Source: Seriola aureovittata
Lineage: Eukaryota; Chordata; Actinopteri; Carangiformes; Carangidae
DNA: 64,000 bases
Direction: 5' to 3'
Assembly (NCBI RefSeq): GCF_021018895.1
Contig: NC_079373.1
Coordinates: 8,893,501 to 8,957,500, forward strand
In this document: one piece after another, positions 21,595 to 36,700 of the stretch
Numbering within the stretch: the first letter of the stretch is position 1
Layout of the letters: the number at the start of each line of letters is the position of its first letter
The notes under the pieces: model-generated
Database searches by the model: none
Told to the model about the DNA's origin: nothing
The model's input: the letters and a program-made list of their open reading frames with translations, nothing else
Translations under genes and position numbers: made by a program

Positions 21595-23270
21595 TACGAG
21601 CTTTCTGATGGAAACTGAAATGTGGGCATCACGATATTTGATCAACAGACTACACTATTAGATTTCCTGGAAATGGTATTGATTACAGCTGGATACAGGT
21701 GCAGGAAAAAACAGTGGGTAGAGAGAAGACCAGGGATTTATCTGCTTTATCTGATTATCTAAGTACTTTATTGTCAAAAAAACTGGCACCAAATCATGGA
21801 ACAACAGCTTCTTCTTTTTCTGTTATAAACCTACAATTTACTGCTTCTTTGCTTTTGCAGACTACAGAACAGACCACTGATCATATAATAATTTCTAAAG
21901 CTCAGAACCTTAATGGATTGAGGCATTAGAAGAAATCAAGGCTCTTCATCAAGCAATGACAGAGTTATTCTCAGTTAGCTGATATTCAGGATGTCATTTT
22001 TTACTGGCTTAACAATCAAACTGACATGTTTATTATTTGTTAATTCTGAAAGATATTTTTCTTTCAGTCATGTCCACTTACCTCTTTTATTTGCTTTGTA
22101 TTGCTGTCGAATGGCCTACATCTGTTGTTTCCACCAAAGACCACTGGTGATGTTGTATGTTGTGTCCTTTGCCTTCTGCGGCCATCGCTGTGTTTTCATG
22201 CGTGTAAGCAGTTGGTAGAGAGCTGTGTCAGTGTAAGGTGTTTACGCTGGAGGGAAATGTGATCCATCACTGGCGAGGGCTTTTACCCAGGTGTCTGAGC
22301 ACAGCCTTGCACAGTCATCTCATCTCACCTTCCTCTCTTTTATGACAGCTCAGGGATGGGCCTTAAAATTACCCTCACCTGAAAAATACAACCTTTACAC
22401 ACACAGGAAAAAAAAAAAAAAAAGACTTATATTTGAGTTAGAAGGAAGAGAGAAGCTGACTGTTCCATAAGTGCCTGCAGTGGTGATTTTCTATATCAGA
22501 ATTTGTCGCTAATCAAGCCACGCACCTTAGAAATTGAGGTGAGGGTGCATATCAGTCCAGATCTCTGTTGGAATAATTATGCAGTTGTGAGTACAAGTTA
22601 GCAACTTAATATCCGCGCGTCCCTTTCTTCCTGAGATGATCCACAGCAGCTTTCCTCAGATCACAATCAGCTAATCTTCATATAATTAGGAGGCAAGATG
22701 CGGTGAGGCTCGGTGATGGGTTTTTAATTACATACACTCTCAAACAGTCTTTATACACGACCAACAGGAGAACAGTGGAATTATATTAATCTGGTTAATA
22801 TCTGTGTCCATTTTACCTCAGGTCCTCTGGGGCCAGTTATACAGTACTTGACCAGGTTAGGCATGGAAATGAACATCTGCAGTGCATTCTTTTTTTTTTT
22901 TTTTTTTAAAGACCTAACACAGGATAATTTTCAGCTATGACTAATCAATAAGCAGCAGTCTCTTTTAAGTCAGTCTTTCAGCTAAAGCCTGAATGATTTC
23001 AACAAATATTACAGTAAAGCAGAGTGGGGACTGAAACACAGCACTTCAAGGTAGAAAGGGTGAAAGAGGCTTTGGAGAAGAGGCATCAAAGGGAAAGAGG
23101 GCACACTGAAGACAGCAGAAAATGTGCATAGCCAGTGGGGAATCCATAAAACCAAACAATCAAGCAGAAAATGATAAAAGCATTTGAAACAACTGAAGTA
23201 CAATACTATGAGGCTAAAATAATACATAAAAGTACATCTGTATGACAGCGAGGCTTCACCTGGATATTTA
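21595..23270. other. Non-coding stretch
   Basis: No gene is supported. It has an A-run at about 22408-22423 and a T-run at about 22891-22907. Confidence 0.5.
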
Positions 23271-23283
23271 TTAAAAAATTATA

Positions 23284-23374
<91 letters not shown>

Positions 23375-23384
23375 CATATATATA

Positions 23385-23466
<82 letters not shown>
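23284..23466. repeat. Compound (TA)n/(TACA)n/(CA)n microsatellite
   Basis: About 180 bp of TA repeats interrupted by TACA tetranucleotides, ending in (AC)n. Tyr/Ile-rich frames seen on the minus strand in this interval are products of the repeat. Confidence 0.95.
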
Positions 23467-23468
<2 letters not shown>

Positions 23469-24008
23469 TTTTCTAGATGTATTAGAATTAAATATGCAAC
23501 TTGCTTACTTTTTTTTTATTGCGATTTTGTACAAGATACTGACTTGTCTTCGTGTGTAAAATCAAAATATAACATGCATTTACAAACAACATACTGTATG
23601 TAACACAGTAATGCTCGAAGTGGGCCCTCATGCACCGATGTTACTATTATCAATACACAATTACATAGCTGACCAGTCACTGCATTCTTATATGTGCAAA
23701 TTTTAGTCATTGCAACAGAAATGTCAGATTGACCTTGATTAGACTATTTTTTTTTAAAAATAGGATTTTTTTTCTCATCTTTTCTTTTTATAATGTTACA
23801 TATTGGCAGCTCAGTTGAACAAATATTTACATTTTTTCTATAACACGTATATCCCATCTACATATTTTTCTGTGAAAGTACAAACACAGGTTTATGAGGA
23901 TATATTGGTTGTCATAACAAATCTTTCTAAGGACAGCGAATGGTTAAAAAGTGCTCACTTGGGAAAAACAGTCACTGGTTACTGTATAACTTAACAGTAT
24001 TCGCCTTT

Positions 24009-24334
24009 TTAAAGGAGTAGTTCTGCATTTAAGAAAATATGCTTGTTTCTTAAATATGCTGCTTTCTTGCTGCAAGTTAGATGACAGATTAGATTGACAC
24101 TGGTCTCATTTCTGTATACTGGAGCTGGCAGCTGGTTAGGTTAGCTTAGCATGACAGGAAACGGGGAAACAGCTTGCTAGGAAGATATTGTTATTTGGAC
24201 AGAACCAGCAAGCTGTTTCCCCCGGCTTCCATACTTTGTGCTAAGCTAAGCTAATAGGCCGCTAGCAGCAGCTTCCAACTCGTGACAAAGAAGTGAATAA
24301 GTGCATTGGCCCTAAATGTCAAGCTATTCCTTTA
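24009..24334. mobile_element. MITE-like element with TAAAGGARTAG ends
   Basis: The left end TAAAGGAGTAGTTCTGCATTT and the reverse complement of the right end (TAAAGGAATAGCTTGACATTT) agree at about three quarters of positions. The inside has the AAGCTAAGCTAA and AGCTGTTTCCCC motifs of a very common fish non-autonomous repeat. No transposase is present. It lies about 400 bp downstream of the pnpla8 stop, probably in or near the pnpla8 3' UTR. Confidence 0.7.
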
Positions 24335-24735
24335 ATCATGCAAGCTGCATTTGCTTGCGAGGCTGACAGTGTATCCCTCTACAGGGAGTTCCCAAATCCA
24401 CACATCATTTGACACATCTTCTTTGAAAGCAACAGTGCTAAGTCGAGAGCTGCCAGCCACAGTGGCAAACAGATGCTTGTTTGCTGCCAAAACTGTAACA
24501 CATTAACACTAAAATTACTGTCAAAGTCTGAAGTGTGAGTGAGGACGAAGGTAGTGTTTGGCATGATGGAAAATTGTTGGAAATTACCTACTTGTGGATT
24601 TACACAAGGTTCTTCAAAGCTACAGGTCAAGAAGTCAACACCTATGACATACTAATCATGTTAACATGACATATTCTGGGAAATTTTGAATAAATGAGGA
24701 GTTTGAATGTGAGGTAAAGGTGGCTTGTGTGGGAT

Positions 24736-27700
24736 CTACAGCTTAGAGGAGTGAAAGGACAGACCATTATACATGTCTGCCCTCAGCCGGGCCCACTCTG
24801 CCATCCTCTGGACGGAGCTTTTCTCTCGGGTGAGAATGCCAGTGACCTTCCTCAGCTTCTCCTCGTTCCTCTCCAGGTAGCGGATGCCCTCAGCCTGCAG
24901 CAGGTTGAGCTTTTCATGTCGGTTTTCATCCATGGAGATATCTTCACTCATGTAGGGGTTGAAGCGGAAATAAGTGTCGGGAGGGAGGAAGGCGGCGAGC
25001 ATAGCGTGAACCTCTGCAGGGAGCAAGAGAGGTGAGAGTGAGGCCACAGATGACACAAAAGCATAAACACATAATCAACTTTCCAATTTGTACAAACATT
25101 CAAATATTGTGTTAAGAGTGAATAGGGCACGCAGAGTCAAAACTTGATGGCGAACGCTGTGACAGCATTACTTGTGTTCCAGAGTAAGCGCTTCGGGCTG
25201 AAAGTGTGAGGTAATACCAAGTGAAAATATCTGGCTTGTCTGTCATGGCTGTTTTCATCCGTTTCATCTGAGAGGTTTAAAATCAACAACATTCAAATGC
25301 AAACAAACAGGCAGCTGCTAACAGTAATGGGGTGAATATGGGGCGACTATGATTTTTTTTTCTGGATATGTTCCCACATTACAAGAGTGCAAATACTGGA
25401 CAAAAAGTCAGAACATGGAGTCAGTGGAAACTGGCTGTCTTTGAGGGTATGGAGCAAAACTCTACAGGGAACAATTTATCTGAAGGTTATTCGTAGTGTT
25501 TTATCAACTTTCTTATTTTTTGTATTTTTATGATCAGTCAATGTGCTGTACTCACATTTTGAATTATATATAAAAAATATATTATTACTGTATATACAAC
25601 GATATAAATACTGAGACATGACAAACTTACTTATCGAATAGACAACACGTGGTTAAATCCAGAGATGAAATATGTTTCTCTATTCTATTATAATTTACTC
25701 TGTTTGCAGTCAATCACAGACAGTTCAGTCCTGATCTTATTAACTACCAGTGTGCTGCTTAAGACTTATCAGCTGAACAAGTTGGGTATTGGGGTGTTAT
25801 TTAATAAATATCAAACAGCCTCTCATTCAATGTCGGCAGACGTACAAAATCATCACATCACAGGATCTGATGAATCTCAGTTTTTTACAAGCTAGAGGAA
25901 AAAAAAAAATCAATTTACATAGTGACCAGGTAGGTAACCTTCCCAGTACTGCCAGGTAATAAAAAACAAATGATAATGGTCAGTAATTACTGTATTTCAG
26001 GGTAATCTATTGTAAATTCATATCAAGATCAATATCTGCAGCATGGTTCGAAAAGCCCATCTCTATAGATGTAAAGTCTGTGCTGAGGTTCACAATGAAT
26101 CAATGGCTTCCAAAAGCCTACAAGGGCTCGAAACTAGAAACTCGAAATACTATTTCTATAGGTGGTGGTCTCACAACCACTGAAGTGGTCTCACATACCC
26201 ACACAGCTCCACCTAATCTATGCTCCACCAAACATGACTAAGTGAAATTGGGAGCAAGTTACCAGATACATCCATAAGAGGGTTTGTTTACATCGAAAAG
26301 CCCATTAGATCAGCCTTATCTGTCCATAACAACAAACAAGCTCTACTGATACACTTCAAACAAAGTAGGAGGCTGGGACAGGAGGGGAGCTTTTGAAAAA
26401 GAGGAAAATATGTGATAAACATTCTTACTAATCTGCCGTTTTCTAAATAACAAAGCCCATTGGAAAGCTGGCGAGAGCTTAATCCCAAATACAACAGGAG
26501 GAAGTGCAGAGAAGCATCTAGGTCACACACTGCACCACAGCAGCAGCAACAGGGAGGGGACCGAGCCAAATTTAGGCACAGTGGAGGTGCCCGTGTCCGG
26601 AGGTGATAAGGAGACAGAAGAGGTTGCCCCCACAGTGGGCACAATGGGACGCATCCAGAACAAAGTCGAACCTGCAGTGCAGTATTTTCTGCACTGATGA
26701 CATCAAAACTCAATTCATTCCCTTACAAAATAACACAGAAACATGGAGCATAATTTATCTGTTTGCAATTCTAATTATAGAAAGAGCAGATTATAAGAGC
26801 AGACAAAATAATATAAACATAACTAAATCAATAATGCCAACAATACCAGAGGGTTGGATTAGATTAGATACCATCTATTTACAACCATCCATCAGTATAC
26901 TGTGTGGTTCATCCCTGTTGACGAGTTTAATGTTTTGACCAGTTTTCCTCTTCGTTGATGCCTCTCGTCTGTGTTTGACTGTGTTTGCCATGTGATGTCA
27001 TGACTTTTCTTTCACATTACATGATAAGAGGTTTCAATTTCAACAAAAATAATGAGACATTTTTTGACACTGTGCCTGTGGTCTTGTGATGCTTTAAAAA
27101 CCTGTATGTATAATAATGTGTGCCAGACCTCTTTCATAGTTAATCATATCAAATCGACCTTACATGATCCATTTTTGCAGATCTGTTTATACTTGTGATT
27201 AAAGGGACACTCCATATATTTATCATTTCACTTCTACCATGACGTTGCAGGACTCACAAGGCAATATCCTGACTTTTAGACCCTAGTGTGAGTCAAGCTC
27301 TAAACATTATTGGAACCTACATCTATCAATGCAGCCAATGGCATGTTTTGCTATACCCTCTCTACTTGGTATCCATAAATTTCAAACTCCACTCCAGTTT
27401 GTAATGCAGGCTTTCTACTATACATTTGCAGTCTTCAAGCCCAGGCCAAGATAACCCTGATAACATATTCAGGGTTATTCTCTCAAATGTTAGAAAGCTC
27501 GCTTTAGAGCCAGAGAATCCATTGTCCAACTGTTTTTATAGCTCGTTAGTACTCTTGTGACAGGTACACTGACATTTATATGTAAAATCACTACAGTGCC
27601 CCTTTAAGTTACATTATTTTGTCTACCCACGGTAGAGCTACGCTAGACTAGATTTTATAATTGTTAAACGATGCATTATGTGTTTTCAAAAGGCAGACAA

Positions 27701-30700
27701 TAAAGAGGTAACCAAGATACAATAAGGACTAACTCAGATGGACATTTACGGTCTGAAACTCTAAATTACATAATGCACCTTTAAGGTTTTGCAGCAACTG
27801 TCACTTACCCTCAGTGTCTGTGGCGCTGCTGATGACATTGGTGAGTTTGGTTTTGAGGCTCGTGTAGGTGGTGCTGCTCTTGCCCGGGTTTTCAAATCGG
27901 CCTGTGCCAAGGGAGACCACACACTCCAAGGGCGTGTTAGGCCACAAACACTTACACTCATGGATAGCCAGGGCTGTGGGGTTGTTAATCAGCAGACCTC
28001 CATCCTGTGCACAAAACAGAAGAAGGGCCATGTTAGAGACTCCATTTACAGGCTTTGAATGGTGTTTTATGCCAAGACCACAGTCTTGGTGAAACCAATT
28101 AATTGGCATTTGTAACCTAAAACCTTTCATGGATTTTAACAGTCAATAGATGAAATTTTTAAAGAACATCTGATGAAACAAAAACAACAGATCAATGTGT
28201 AGTTCAAAAGCTACGTGTAAGTCTACAAAGCACAGAGTTAAATTGTTGTTTTTTTTTTCTCCTTCCCTCACAGTTTCAGTCAGACTGGCTTTGATATCAA
28301 ACAACCGCCCAGGAGTGCTTTTGCTTTGGATCCATAGTCTACCCAAGGCAATGGGGGAGTAACTGGAGAGGCTGTGGGGATTGTTGAATAGGCATGAGGC
28401 TGAGGGGCCGCAGGGCTGTGGGCTGGCAGCAGGATCAAACACATAGGGGCTAGTCCTCATTAAAGAGGCCAGGCTGGGGGGGTGGGAGCTGCAGGGCCCC
28501 AGGGGTCTAGGGACACTCTAGGGGGAAGAGTGCTTGTTTATGTGACTGTGTGCGCATGTTTGATCGAAAGCTCATGCCTGCATAGTGTCAATGCATATAA
28601 TAATGTGGGTACGTGATTCTGGCAGCGTGTGTCACATGGATCCTACACACTGAGGGTTGGGGAGGGGACACATCCCATCTTTCCAAGGCAGTCCAGCAGT
28701 GCCGCAGCCTGACGACAATTCTGTACAAATCTGTGAGAGCAGTGTGCTGGAGAATATGAGGGCTGCCTACAAAGGCAAAGGTCTGCTAATCATCAGGGGA
28801 GATGGACTGAAAAATTGTATCATCAATCCAAAGACCAGGAAAATAAAATTGGAAAGGAACCTGACAGTGGTAGTTAGACCGGGGGCAACACGTCAACTAA
28901 TAGCTCCAGTGATAGCAAGTGCTTTGTGAATGACTTGTCAGTAGTATTGTAGTTTTCAATGAAAACTACGAGTTACTATGAAATTACAGAAAATTCAGCA
29001 AAGCAAGCCACGAAAGAGAAATAGTTCAACATTAGATAAAAGTGAAACAAGACACTCAGATCCTCATTATATACATAATAACAATTCTAACATGCTTATT
29101 TTTAGTAGGTATAATGTTTACCATGTTCACAATGTCACATCGACACAAAGTGTAGTTGGAGCTGATGGAGACCTCATTCGTTTTTCAGGAATTCAGTCAA
29201 AAACCAAAGCATTAGAGCAGCAACGATTAGTTGATCAATCAACAGAAAATGAATCGGCAACTATATTGATAACTGATTAATCATTTTGCGTCTTTTATCA
29301 AGAAAGAAATCCAACATTCTCAACATTGTCTGGTTTCCTTAATCTTCTATGATAAACTGAACATGTTAGGGTTTTGGGCTGCTGGTCGGACAAACTTGAA
29401 AACAGGTAGCCTGGGCTTTAGGAATTTGTGATGGGCATTTTTCCCCATTTTCTAACATTTTACAGACAAATTAGTTTGAGAAAATGATTGACAGATTAAT
29501 CAACAATATAAATAATGGTTGGTTACAGGCCTATGTTGGATACTACTAGATGACAACTTAAGGTGTCTGTCCCAAATTGTGTGCTAATCCATTTAGTAGA
29601 TGTTGGGATATTATTCTGAATGAGTGACAACCTTGACCTACTGTTGGTGCCAGGGTCAAGAAAGTCACTAGAATACATTCCCTGGAGACAATGAATGTCT
29701 GTATGGATTTTCACAGCAATCCATCCAATAGTTGTTGAGATGTTTCAGTCTGAATAAAGTGATGAATGGACTGACAGCCTAACAATGTCATCCATGCTGC
29801 TTATGAAATGTGAAAAAGTACAAATCTCTGGTCCCTCTGAATCAAACTGTCAGATAGAGGAACTTTCTGTGATTAGTAAAAAGTAATCTGTTATGATAAT
29901 GTAATATATGAATCATTTAATATGTCATACTAGGTTATTAAAGAGAATCTCTTGTGAGAGCCAGAGCCTAAGAGAGCACCCATCTCACTAGCTGAGATGG
30001 ACAAAGAGGGTTTCACTCTGCCACAAAGCATGGAAGAACTGCTGAGGTAGCCATTTGTCCAAAGCACGTCATTATGCACCAGTAGGATGTCTGGCAGACC
30101 AAGAAATGAATCACAGCAAAGGGAGAAAATGCCTGGATTGGAGTTACTCTTAATGGAGACTTAGAGGGACTTGCACTGCAGAGAGCACCAGACGAACCCA
30201 GCTGGAAACAAAAAAAACTAAGCAGTTTTCTTATCACTCACACCACTGTGAGTGGCTCCTTTTTCTGAACTCTGGAAATTATGGCAACAGTCTGTGTCTG
30301 GTTATGGGCTCTTTGTGCCGATAGCTGGGGGCAAGTTTCACAGGCACAGTGGCCGGCCTTGCACGCGGAGCCAAGGCATGTAACATTAGAAGCCAATTGA
30401 ACAATGCTCCTGTGAGTTGGGAGTTGAATACTATAACTTGTCTCCATTTCAGTGCACCTGCTTGAGCAATTCAGAGCTGGTGAATATATTTGTGGCCACT
30501 GTGGAAAGTCTGGTTTCTTGTCAGTGAGGTTTGCGGTGCCACTGGAAGAATGGTAGGATCTCTCTGTGTGTGGTGCTCATAACTTTTTGAAGAATCAATT
30601 ATTTAGAAGATAATTTGCACCCGTCATCTTCTTCCACAGCTGTCAACACCAAACAAGCCTCCTCAACAGAGAAGGTACCATGCTCAAAATACAGTGAGAA

Positions 30701-33700
30701 CAGTTTGGCAGATGCTGAAGCCGCAGTGGCAGAGCCTGGGCTCTTAAAAGCCACTTTTCAGTGAGCTATCCATACTTGGTTCACTGCCACATTCTCACAC
30801 AAGGGTTGCTTGAGGCCGGGGCATATTTGAATGAGGATTTAACTTAGAAACAATGATCTACTTTGGACAAACTGCAAAAGGAGCTTTGCATACAAAACGG
30901 CCAAACTCAGGCTGCCTGTCAAACACTCAGTATGACGCAAGGCAAAGGTCACTTCCATTTATAAGGATTTAAAGCTGTAATGCTGCCTGTATTTACAATG
31001 ACTCAATCCAACTGCAAAAAAAAAAAAAAAAAAAAAAAAAACGTGTCATGTGTCCTCAGAGGGTACACCCCGGTCAGTCGTGACCATCTGACGGAAGTTT
31101 AACCCCAGAGTCTGGAGGAAACTGAATTTTAAAAATGCCAAGTTTGAACTCCAGCTTCCTGAAAGGCTTAATAATTTCCTCTGACAGCGATTCTTGATTC
31201 TGGAGGAGGCCGCTTGTCGATACTCCAGAGGATCAGAACTCATCTGGTCTCGCCTTTGCCCTTCGGGGTCTAATGGCTGATTCACAAATCGGCTGTTTAT
31301 TTTCCTATGCGTGAACAAGGCAAGTTTTCAGCTAATTAGGTCTCTTGCACCTATGGGAACATGTTTCTCTTCTTCAGATGACCAATTAAACCAAAATATA
31401 GCTTTAAAAAATGAACAGGTTCTTACAGCGTATTCTGAAATAAACTACTCGGATGATATGAGCCATGATAAATAAACAAAATTAAGACATGCATGATTTA
31501 TAGGTCCCTTGCATGGCTGTTTGAAATGTCTCCACTGTCATTAACTTTTGGGAGCTTATCTTCATTGTGCCTGTTTAAGCTGTCTTAGAGGGGGAGTGCT
31601 GATTTGAATAGGAAAGAGGTGCTATCGTCAGGATCAGTAAAAGTCATTTCACGCCCCAGTGTATGTCAGCTCCCATTAGCTGGGACAACAAACTCCATCC
31701 TCTTCACTCAGCCTGTGTGCCTCTGTAGCTCTATCTTTGTCTCTAACCCGTGGGTAAGATTCAGTGCTGCCTTGTGAGAGGGTCATTATGAGCGGCCACA
31801 ACACAGAGAACAGAGCGCTTGCTTAAATCTAAATGAGGTGAACCTTCGAGATACAGTACATCTGGTGTAGCTTTCACATCACAGGCCCAATGAGCAGCTG
31901 TAGTCATCACGATTTCCTCTTTGGCTTCTTTGACAGGGCTGGACTGAGGGGCACAGTGCTCTGTCATGAGTTATTATGAGGCTCTGCCAATGAGAGTCCC
32001 TTCTCTCAAATGATTAATTGGGGAAGCATTACATAAGTCATGAACATCTGAATGTGCCAGTCACAATAGCCACTCTGTTTTCCAGAGATGGTCATTCAAT
32101 CGGCAATGTGGATAATTAGGCTGCTATAAAAAAACTATTGTGTACTCTCAATACTTAGAATAAATCTTCACTGGGTAAAATCAATTGCCTGAATAGCATC
32201 CTATCCACTTAAAGACCACAACTGTCATCAGCACAGATAAGACAACGGTGATACTGTGGTGAGTCTCACTCTCAAGTGGGTCAAGTCAGAGGTCTTCATG
32301 CCATATTATGTGATTACGTCGACCCGTTCGCCTCTTTGCCTTTTTTCTTTATAGGCCCCAAAGGTCACATTGAGGTTCAAGGCATGTTCTCAGGCTGTCA
32401 AGAGACGAGGGACCCATCTGTGCCGAGTGCCAACTTTGCCCCAGGCAGGCAAAACAATTGAGATCTACTGCGCAACAGTTACCTTTTCCCACACAATTGG
32501 TGAATACATGACCACACATGTTCACCCAGTATTGAAACAATGAATCATCTCTGCCAGATGAAGCCATGCAGTTAACCTTGCAGTGATATAAATGGATGCA
32601 GATCCCCCTCGCTCACATTTACTCAGTCCAGATTCCTTTGAGGCTTTATGTACATTATTTGACAACTCCACATTAGAAAGCATAATTTTTCTGTCCATCA
32701 TAATAAAGTCATCTACTGGACAATTGAAAGCTAATTTCCCTGCTGTGCTGTTCAGGAGACGTGACCGAACACACACTTGCATACCAATACATTGTAATGA
32801 GAGGTTTAAAGACTTATTCCAAGAAAACTCATCTGGAGCCGCTGCAGTGAGAGGCCTGCTAAGTGTGGTGCACTGTGAGGAGGAGATGGGTTTGGAGACA
32901 GGAGGATTCAGGAAAAGCTTTCATACAGCAGCCAGTCAACGTAATCACTGCACCGGTCTAATCTCCAAACAACTGTGCCAGTCCAATCTAGTGTTTGTGT
33001 GTGTGTGTGTGAAAACATATCTGTACAAAAGAACAAAAAGAGCAGTCAATTCAGGAAAGAGGTAATGTGACAATGAGAGAATCCATGTGTGTGCGTTTAT
33101 ACTCAGGGGACCAAAGATCCTGAGTCTGTCTCCAGAGAGGAAGCTGTCTGCAGCCGGGCTCATAAGTCTGAGCTCCATCCTCCAACAGCCTCTGGGCCAA
33201 GCTCTCGGGGCTTAACACAGGAGGAGAGAGCTGGGATGAGGAAGTGGCTAAAAGTTAAGATTTATCTTCTCTGTCGCCTGTCTGAATCCAGCACCTCTCA
33301 CCTCTCTGCTGTGGTGCTGAGCGTGTAATTTATGACCAATACCTTCACCTGCAGTGGTCTTTACAAGGAAAAAAAGGAGAGGAAAAAAAAGATGATCCAA
33401 AAAGGTTATGATTTCTTGAACTGCACTTTTGGAATGGTATTTAATTTTGTGAGACCCCAGGCCTCTTTCTCCTCTTTCTCCTCTTTTCTCACACAGAATC
33501 AAGCAGCCTGAGTTTTTTTTTTTTTTAAGCCAAATCTCCGACATTTAATGACTTCTTAGACTCATTTATGACTCATTCCCTCTGTCACTCATTAGTGACA
33601 AAAAAGTATGGGACTGCTGATGTGACCTACTCCATTTCTGGCTGTGTGAAGTCTTTCTGCTGGACGTGATGCCTCGTTGGGGCTCTGAAGAGCTCGCACA

Positions 33701-36700
33701 GGGGGTGGTGGCCTACTGATCCCATGTCTCCCATTAAATGCTGGCAGAGGTGGGCACAAAACATGCTCCCATTCCTCCCCATCGCCTCAGGAGACGCCAT
33801 GGCAACAGGGCAGAAAAAATTGGGCCCTCCTCACCATTCCACGCATGCCCTGGCATCATTATGAAACGTCTCAAGTCTGCTTCTTCTGTGTTCTTTAGAG
33901 GAGAGATAACTGAGAGAGCTTTAATGTGGAACATGCGCCTCCTCCTTCCCTTCATCTCCTCTATTTTTTCGGTCTTTTCCCCTTGTTCCCCCTCACTAAG
34001 GCATCCCCTCTATGGCTATGGTAGCAAGTGTGAGGCTTTGATAATACCATGGCTTCTCTGCTTCAAAGGTCTTGCTCCAAGTTACAATTTCCCCAATGTA
34101 CCCAGTGTGAATCTAAAGTTCTGGCTCTGTCGGATAGATTTCTGTTCCAGCCTGCAGAATCAAAGAAACATCAACGAACAATCACAACTTTCTTGAAACA
34201 CTGCTTGAGAATTCGGGCATTCGTTCAGCACATGGCGTGGCGACTCTGTTGCGCACACCGTACAAAAGGGTGATTGTTTGGAGCTTGAATTAAGTGGAAA
34301 ACTCTGTGGGCGTTTGTGGAAAAGAGCGAGATGACTCTCTCTCTAGGGAACCCTTACATCACACAGACAGCATGTTATGCTCACGACCAGTTTCAAACAG
34401 CCAGCAAATAAAGTCATCAGGCTGGGTGGCACTGAATCTGGCCAGAGGTTCACAAGTAAAGTAAAGCTGCATTAAGCTGTGTATTAGAAGGAACTCATTA
34501 TAAATGCAAGTCAGTTAGAAAATTGGTGCATGCTGAACTGGACAATAATCAAACTTCATACTTCGATATCAGCATCTTGTCATAACTTAGATTTCTCACA
34601 AACTAGATTGCGAATAAAGACATAATGGAAGCCTCAGTAAGTTTTGTCAATTCTTAACCTTTTACATTTCTACTGATGGTTTTCCACAACTTTGGTGGGG
34701 TTTTGAAATGTAAGGAAGAATTTAAATGAACTCAACCAGATAAAAGCAGTAGTTGGCAAAGTTGTTAAGGCACAACTTAAACACAAAAAAATTTTGTCTC
34801 TGGAAGCACACAGGAGCTGTTCTCTCCTGACAAGTTCATACACTGATAGTACAGTTCAGATGATCAAAAGACTTAAGTATATCATTTGGAAAAGCAGAGG
34901 AGCTAGTCGAGTGCCAGTAGAGTATCTTCAGACAGGTTGAACACAGGTACAAACCATCCCAAAAATAAAAGGGTGGAAAGTGGAACAAATGAGCTAAAGC
35001 TCGAATCGCACAGGAAATACGAGTCAAGCCAAAAACATAACCTTAAAATATACTCAAAAGATTTATTACCCATAGAAGAACACGAGCAGTGAAAAAAGTC
35101 AGGATGGAAGATTTCTTTTTCTAATATCTTTTTCTGAAAGAAAAGAAATTCAAATAAAACACGATTTCATGTCGAATGTGTTAAATATATTAAACTACTG
35201 ATGGCGTCTCATCTTCTCACAGTATGAGTTTTCCTGCTGGCTGCTGTCTAACAGCGGTTGGAAGAACAGTTCCATAATTAGATTGTCTGTCTTTTCCCTT
35301 CTAACGAGGCAGATATAGCAGTCAAACAGTTGTGTGTGATGAGGGAAGTGCTGCATTGGGATAATTTATGCATCTCAGAGTAGGGCGAGACCTGCTAGAC
35401 GACAAGCTGGGGAAATCTCCCACCACAGGTGGGTTTTCATCAACCAGTCTCTTTCATTCTCTCCTCCTGCATTTCGCCATTCACCTACACAACTAACACA
35501 GCTTTCAATTAAGAGTGCGGGAGCTTGTCGACACGGGATATTGCCTTTGATGCAAACACATGCTCACTCACGTGTGTGTGTGCCACACTAGGTCTATGTT
35601 GTGTTTGTTAGTCTGTAACCACATCTGTGTTTGGAATGTCAATTCAAGGAGATATTGACATATGGACGCGTCAGGTCAAACACAGGCTGCACCAACAGAA
35701 TACTCAACAGGACATAATGACTTGTTGTGAGTGCATCTACAGTATGTTATCATGTGCGCTTTTAATCTCTTTTTCAATACAACTACTGTTTTGAGGGAAA
35801 TAACATCCAGTTGCTTGTTTACTGAGATTCATCTATGTCTCTTACTCACGTAGTTTCTTATTTCTTCTCCTCTCTGACTAAGTCCTCACTTAAAAGGTAA
35901 AGAGTAGCTGTACATATTGATCGCTAAAATGGTAGAGTGGACTGGCGGTTTGTTATGTTACTGATGTCTAATGCATACCTGTTTAGTGGAGATGGATGTA
36001 AGTGTGTCTCACTGCTACTTTACCCCTCACACTCCTGTCAAAATGTAACTGACTGGAAATAAACACTGACAGGAAGGAAATGGAGATCCTCCCCCCTGCT
36101 TGCTGTGCAAAGGATTTTTCACATTAGGCTTTTCAAAATCCCTCTGACTCTCCACCATCAACACAGACTACACAGCATTTAAATCCTGCAGACCAACAAT
36201 AAGCCCTGTATTACTCTAGCAGAGGACTGCAGAACTTTGTGAATCAAACAGAGCAAACTGCACTCAACGAGGTATACTGACGACATGTTTGTGAATTTAT
36301 TCATGCACTGCAGGAAAACAGTTTGTAATGATGGTGATCTAGGAATTTAAGGATGAATTAAGAATGAAAATCCACTGCTACAGGTCACATCACTTTACCT
36401 TTTCTGTAGCAAAGACTGACAGGAGATATTTCAGATTCAAACTGTATAATTTAACCATCAAGCCTATCACGATCAGAGCCACCCCATGCCACTACCCTAG
36501 CCTACTGTTTTGAATGGGACTGACCTGGTGGAGATCATTCCCCAAGGTGAACTCTTGGAAATACCCAGGGGCTGCTGATGTGGCTCGGATGGCCTGCCAG
36601 AGTTGGTGCTGGCAGCCCCCCAGGTAGTGTGAGCGCACCCCGGGCAGCAGGTTGTAGTTTCTGAACACATATGCCTTCAGAGCAGTGCCCCGGTTCACAA

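Larger units (their letters stand above)
28005..36524 (-). other. pnpla8 8.5-kb intron
   Basis: The longest intron of the gene, between the exon ending NDLHQ and the exon starting DGGLL. It contains two dispersed repeats (29205-29800), a poly(A) tract at about 31017-31041, and no exon I can support. Opposite-strand frames of 157 codons (32592-33065) and 152 codons (33738-34196) have no recognisable domain. Confidence 0.7.

Noticed and set aside
23206..23467. Three overlapping Tyr/Ile-rich minus-strand frames of 62-85 codons
   Set aside because: They are direct translations of the TA/TACA microsatellite and have no independent coding support.
32592..33065. 157-codon plus-strand frame in a pnpla8 intron
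   Set aside because: No domain, no repeat-free conservation clue, runs through a GT tract, and is antisense to a well-supported gene.
33738..34196. 152-codon plus-strand frame in a pnpla8 intron
   Set aside because: Composition is not protein-like and there is no matching splice or promoter context.
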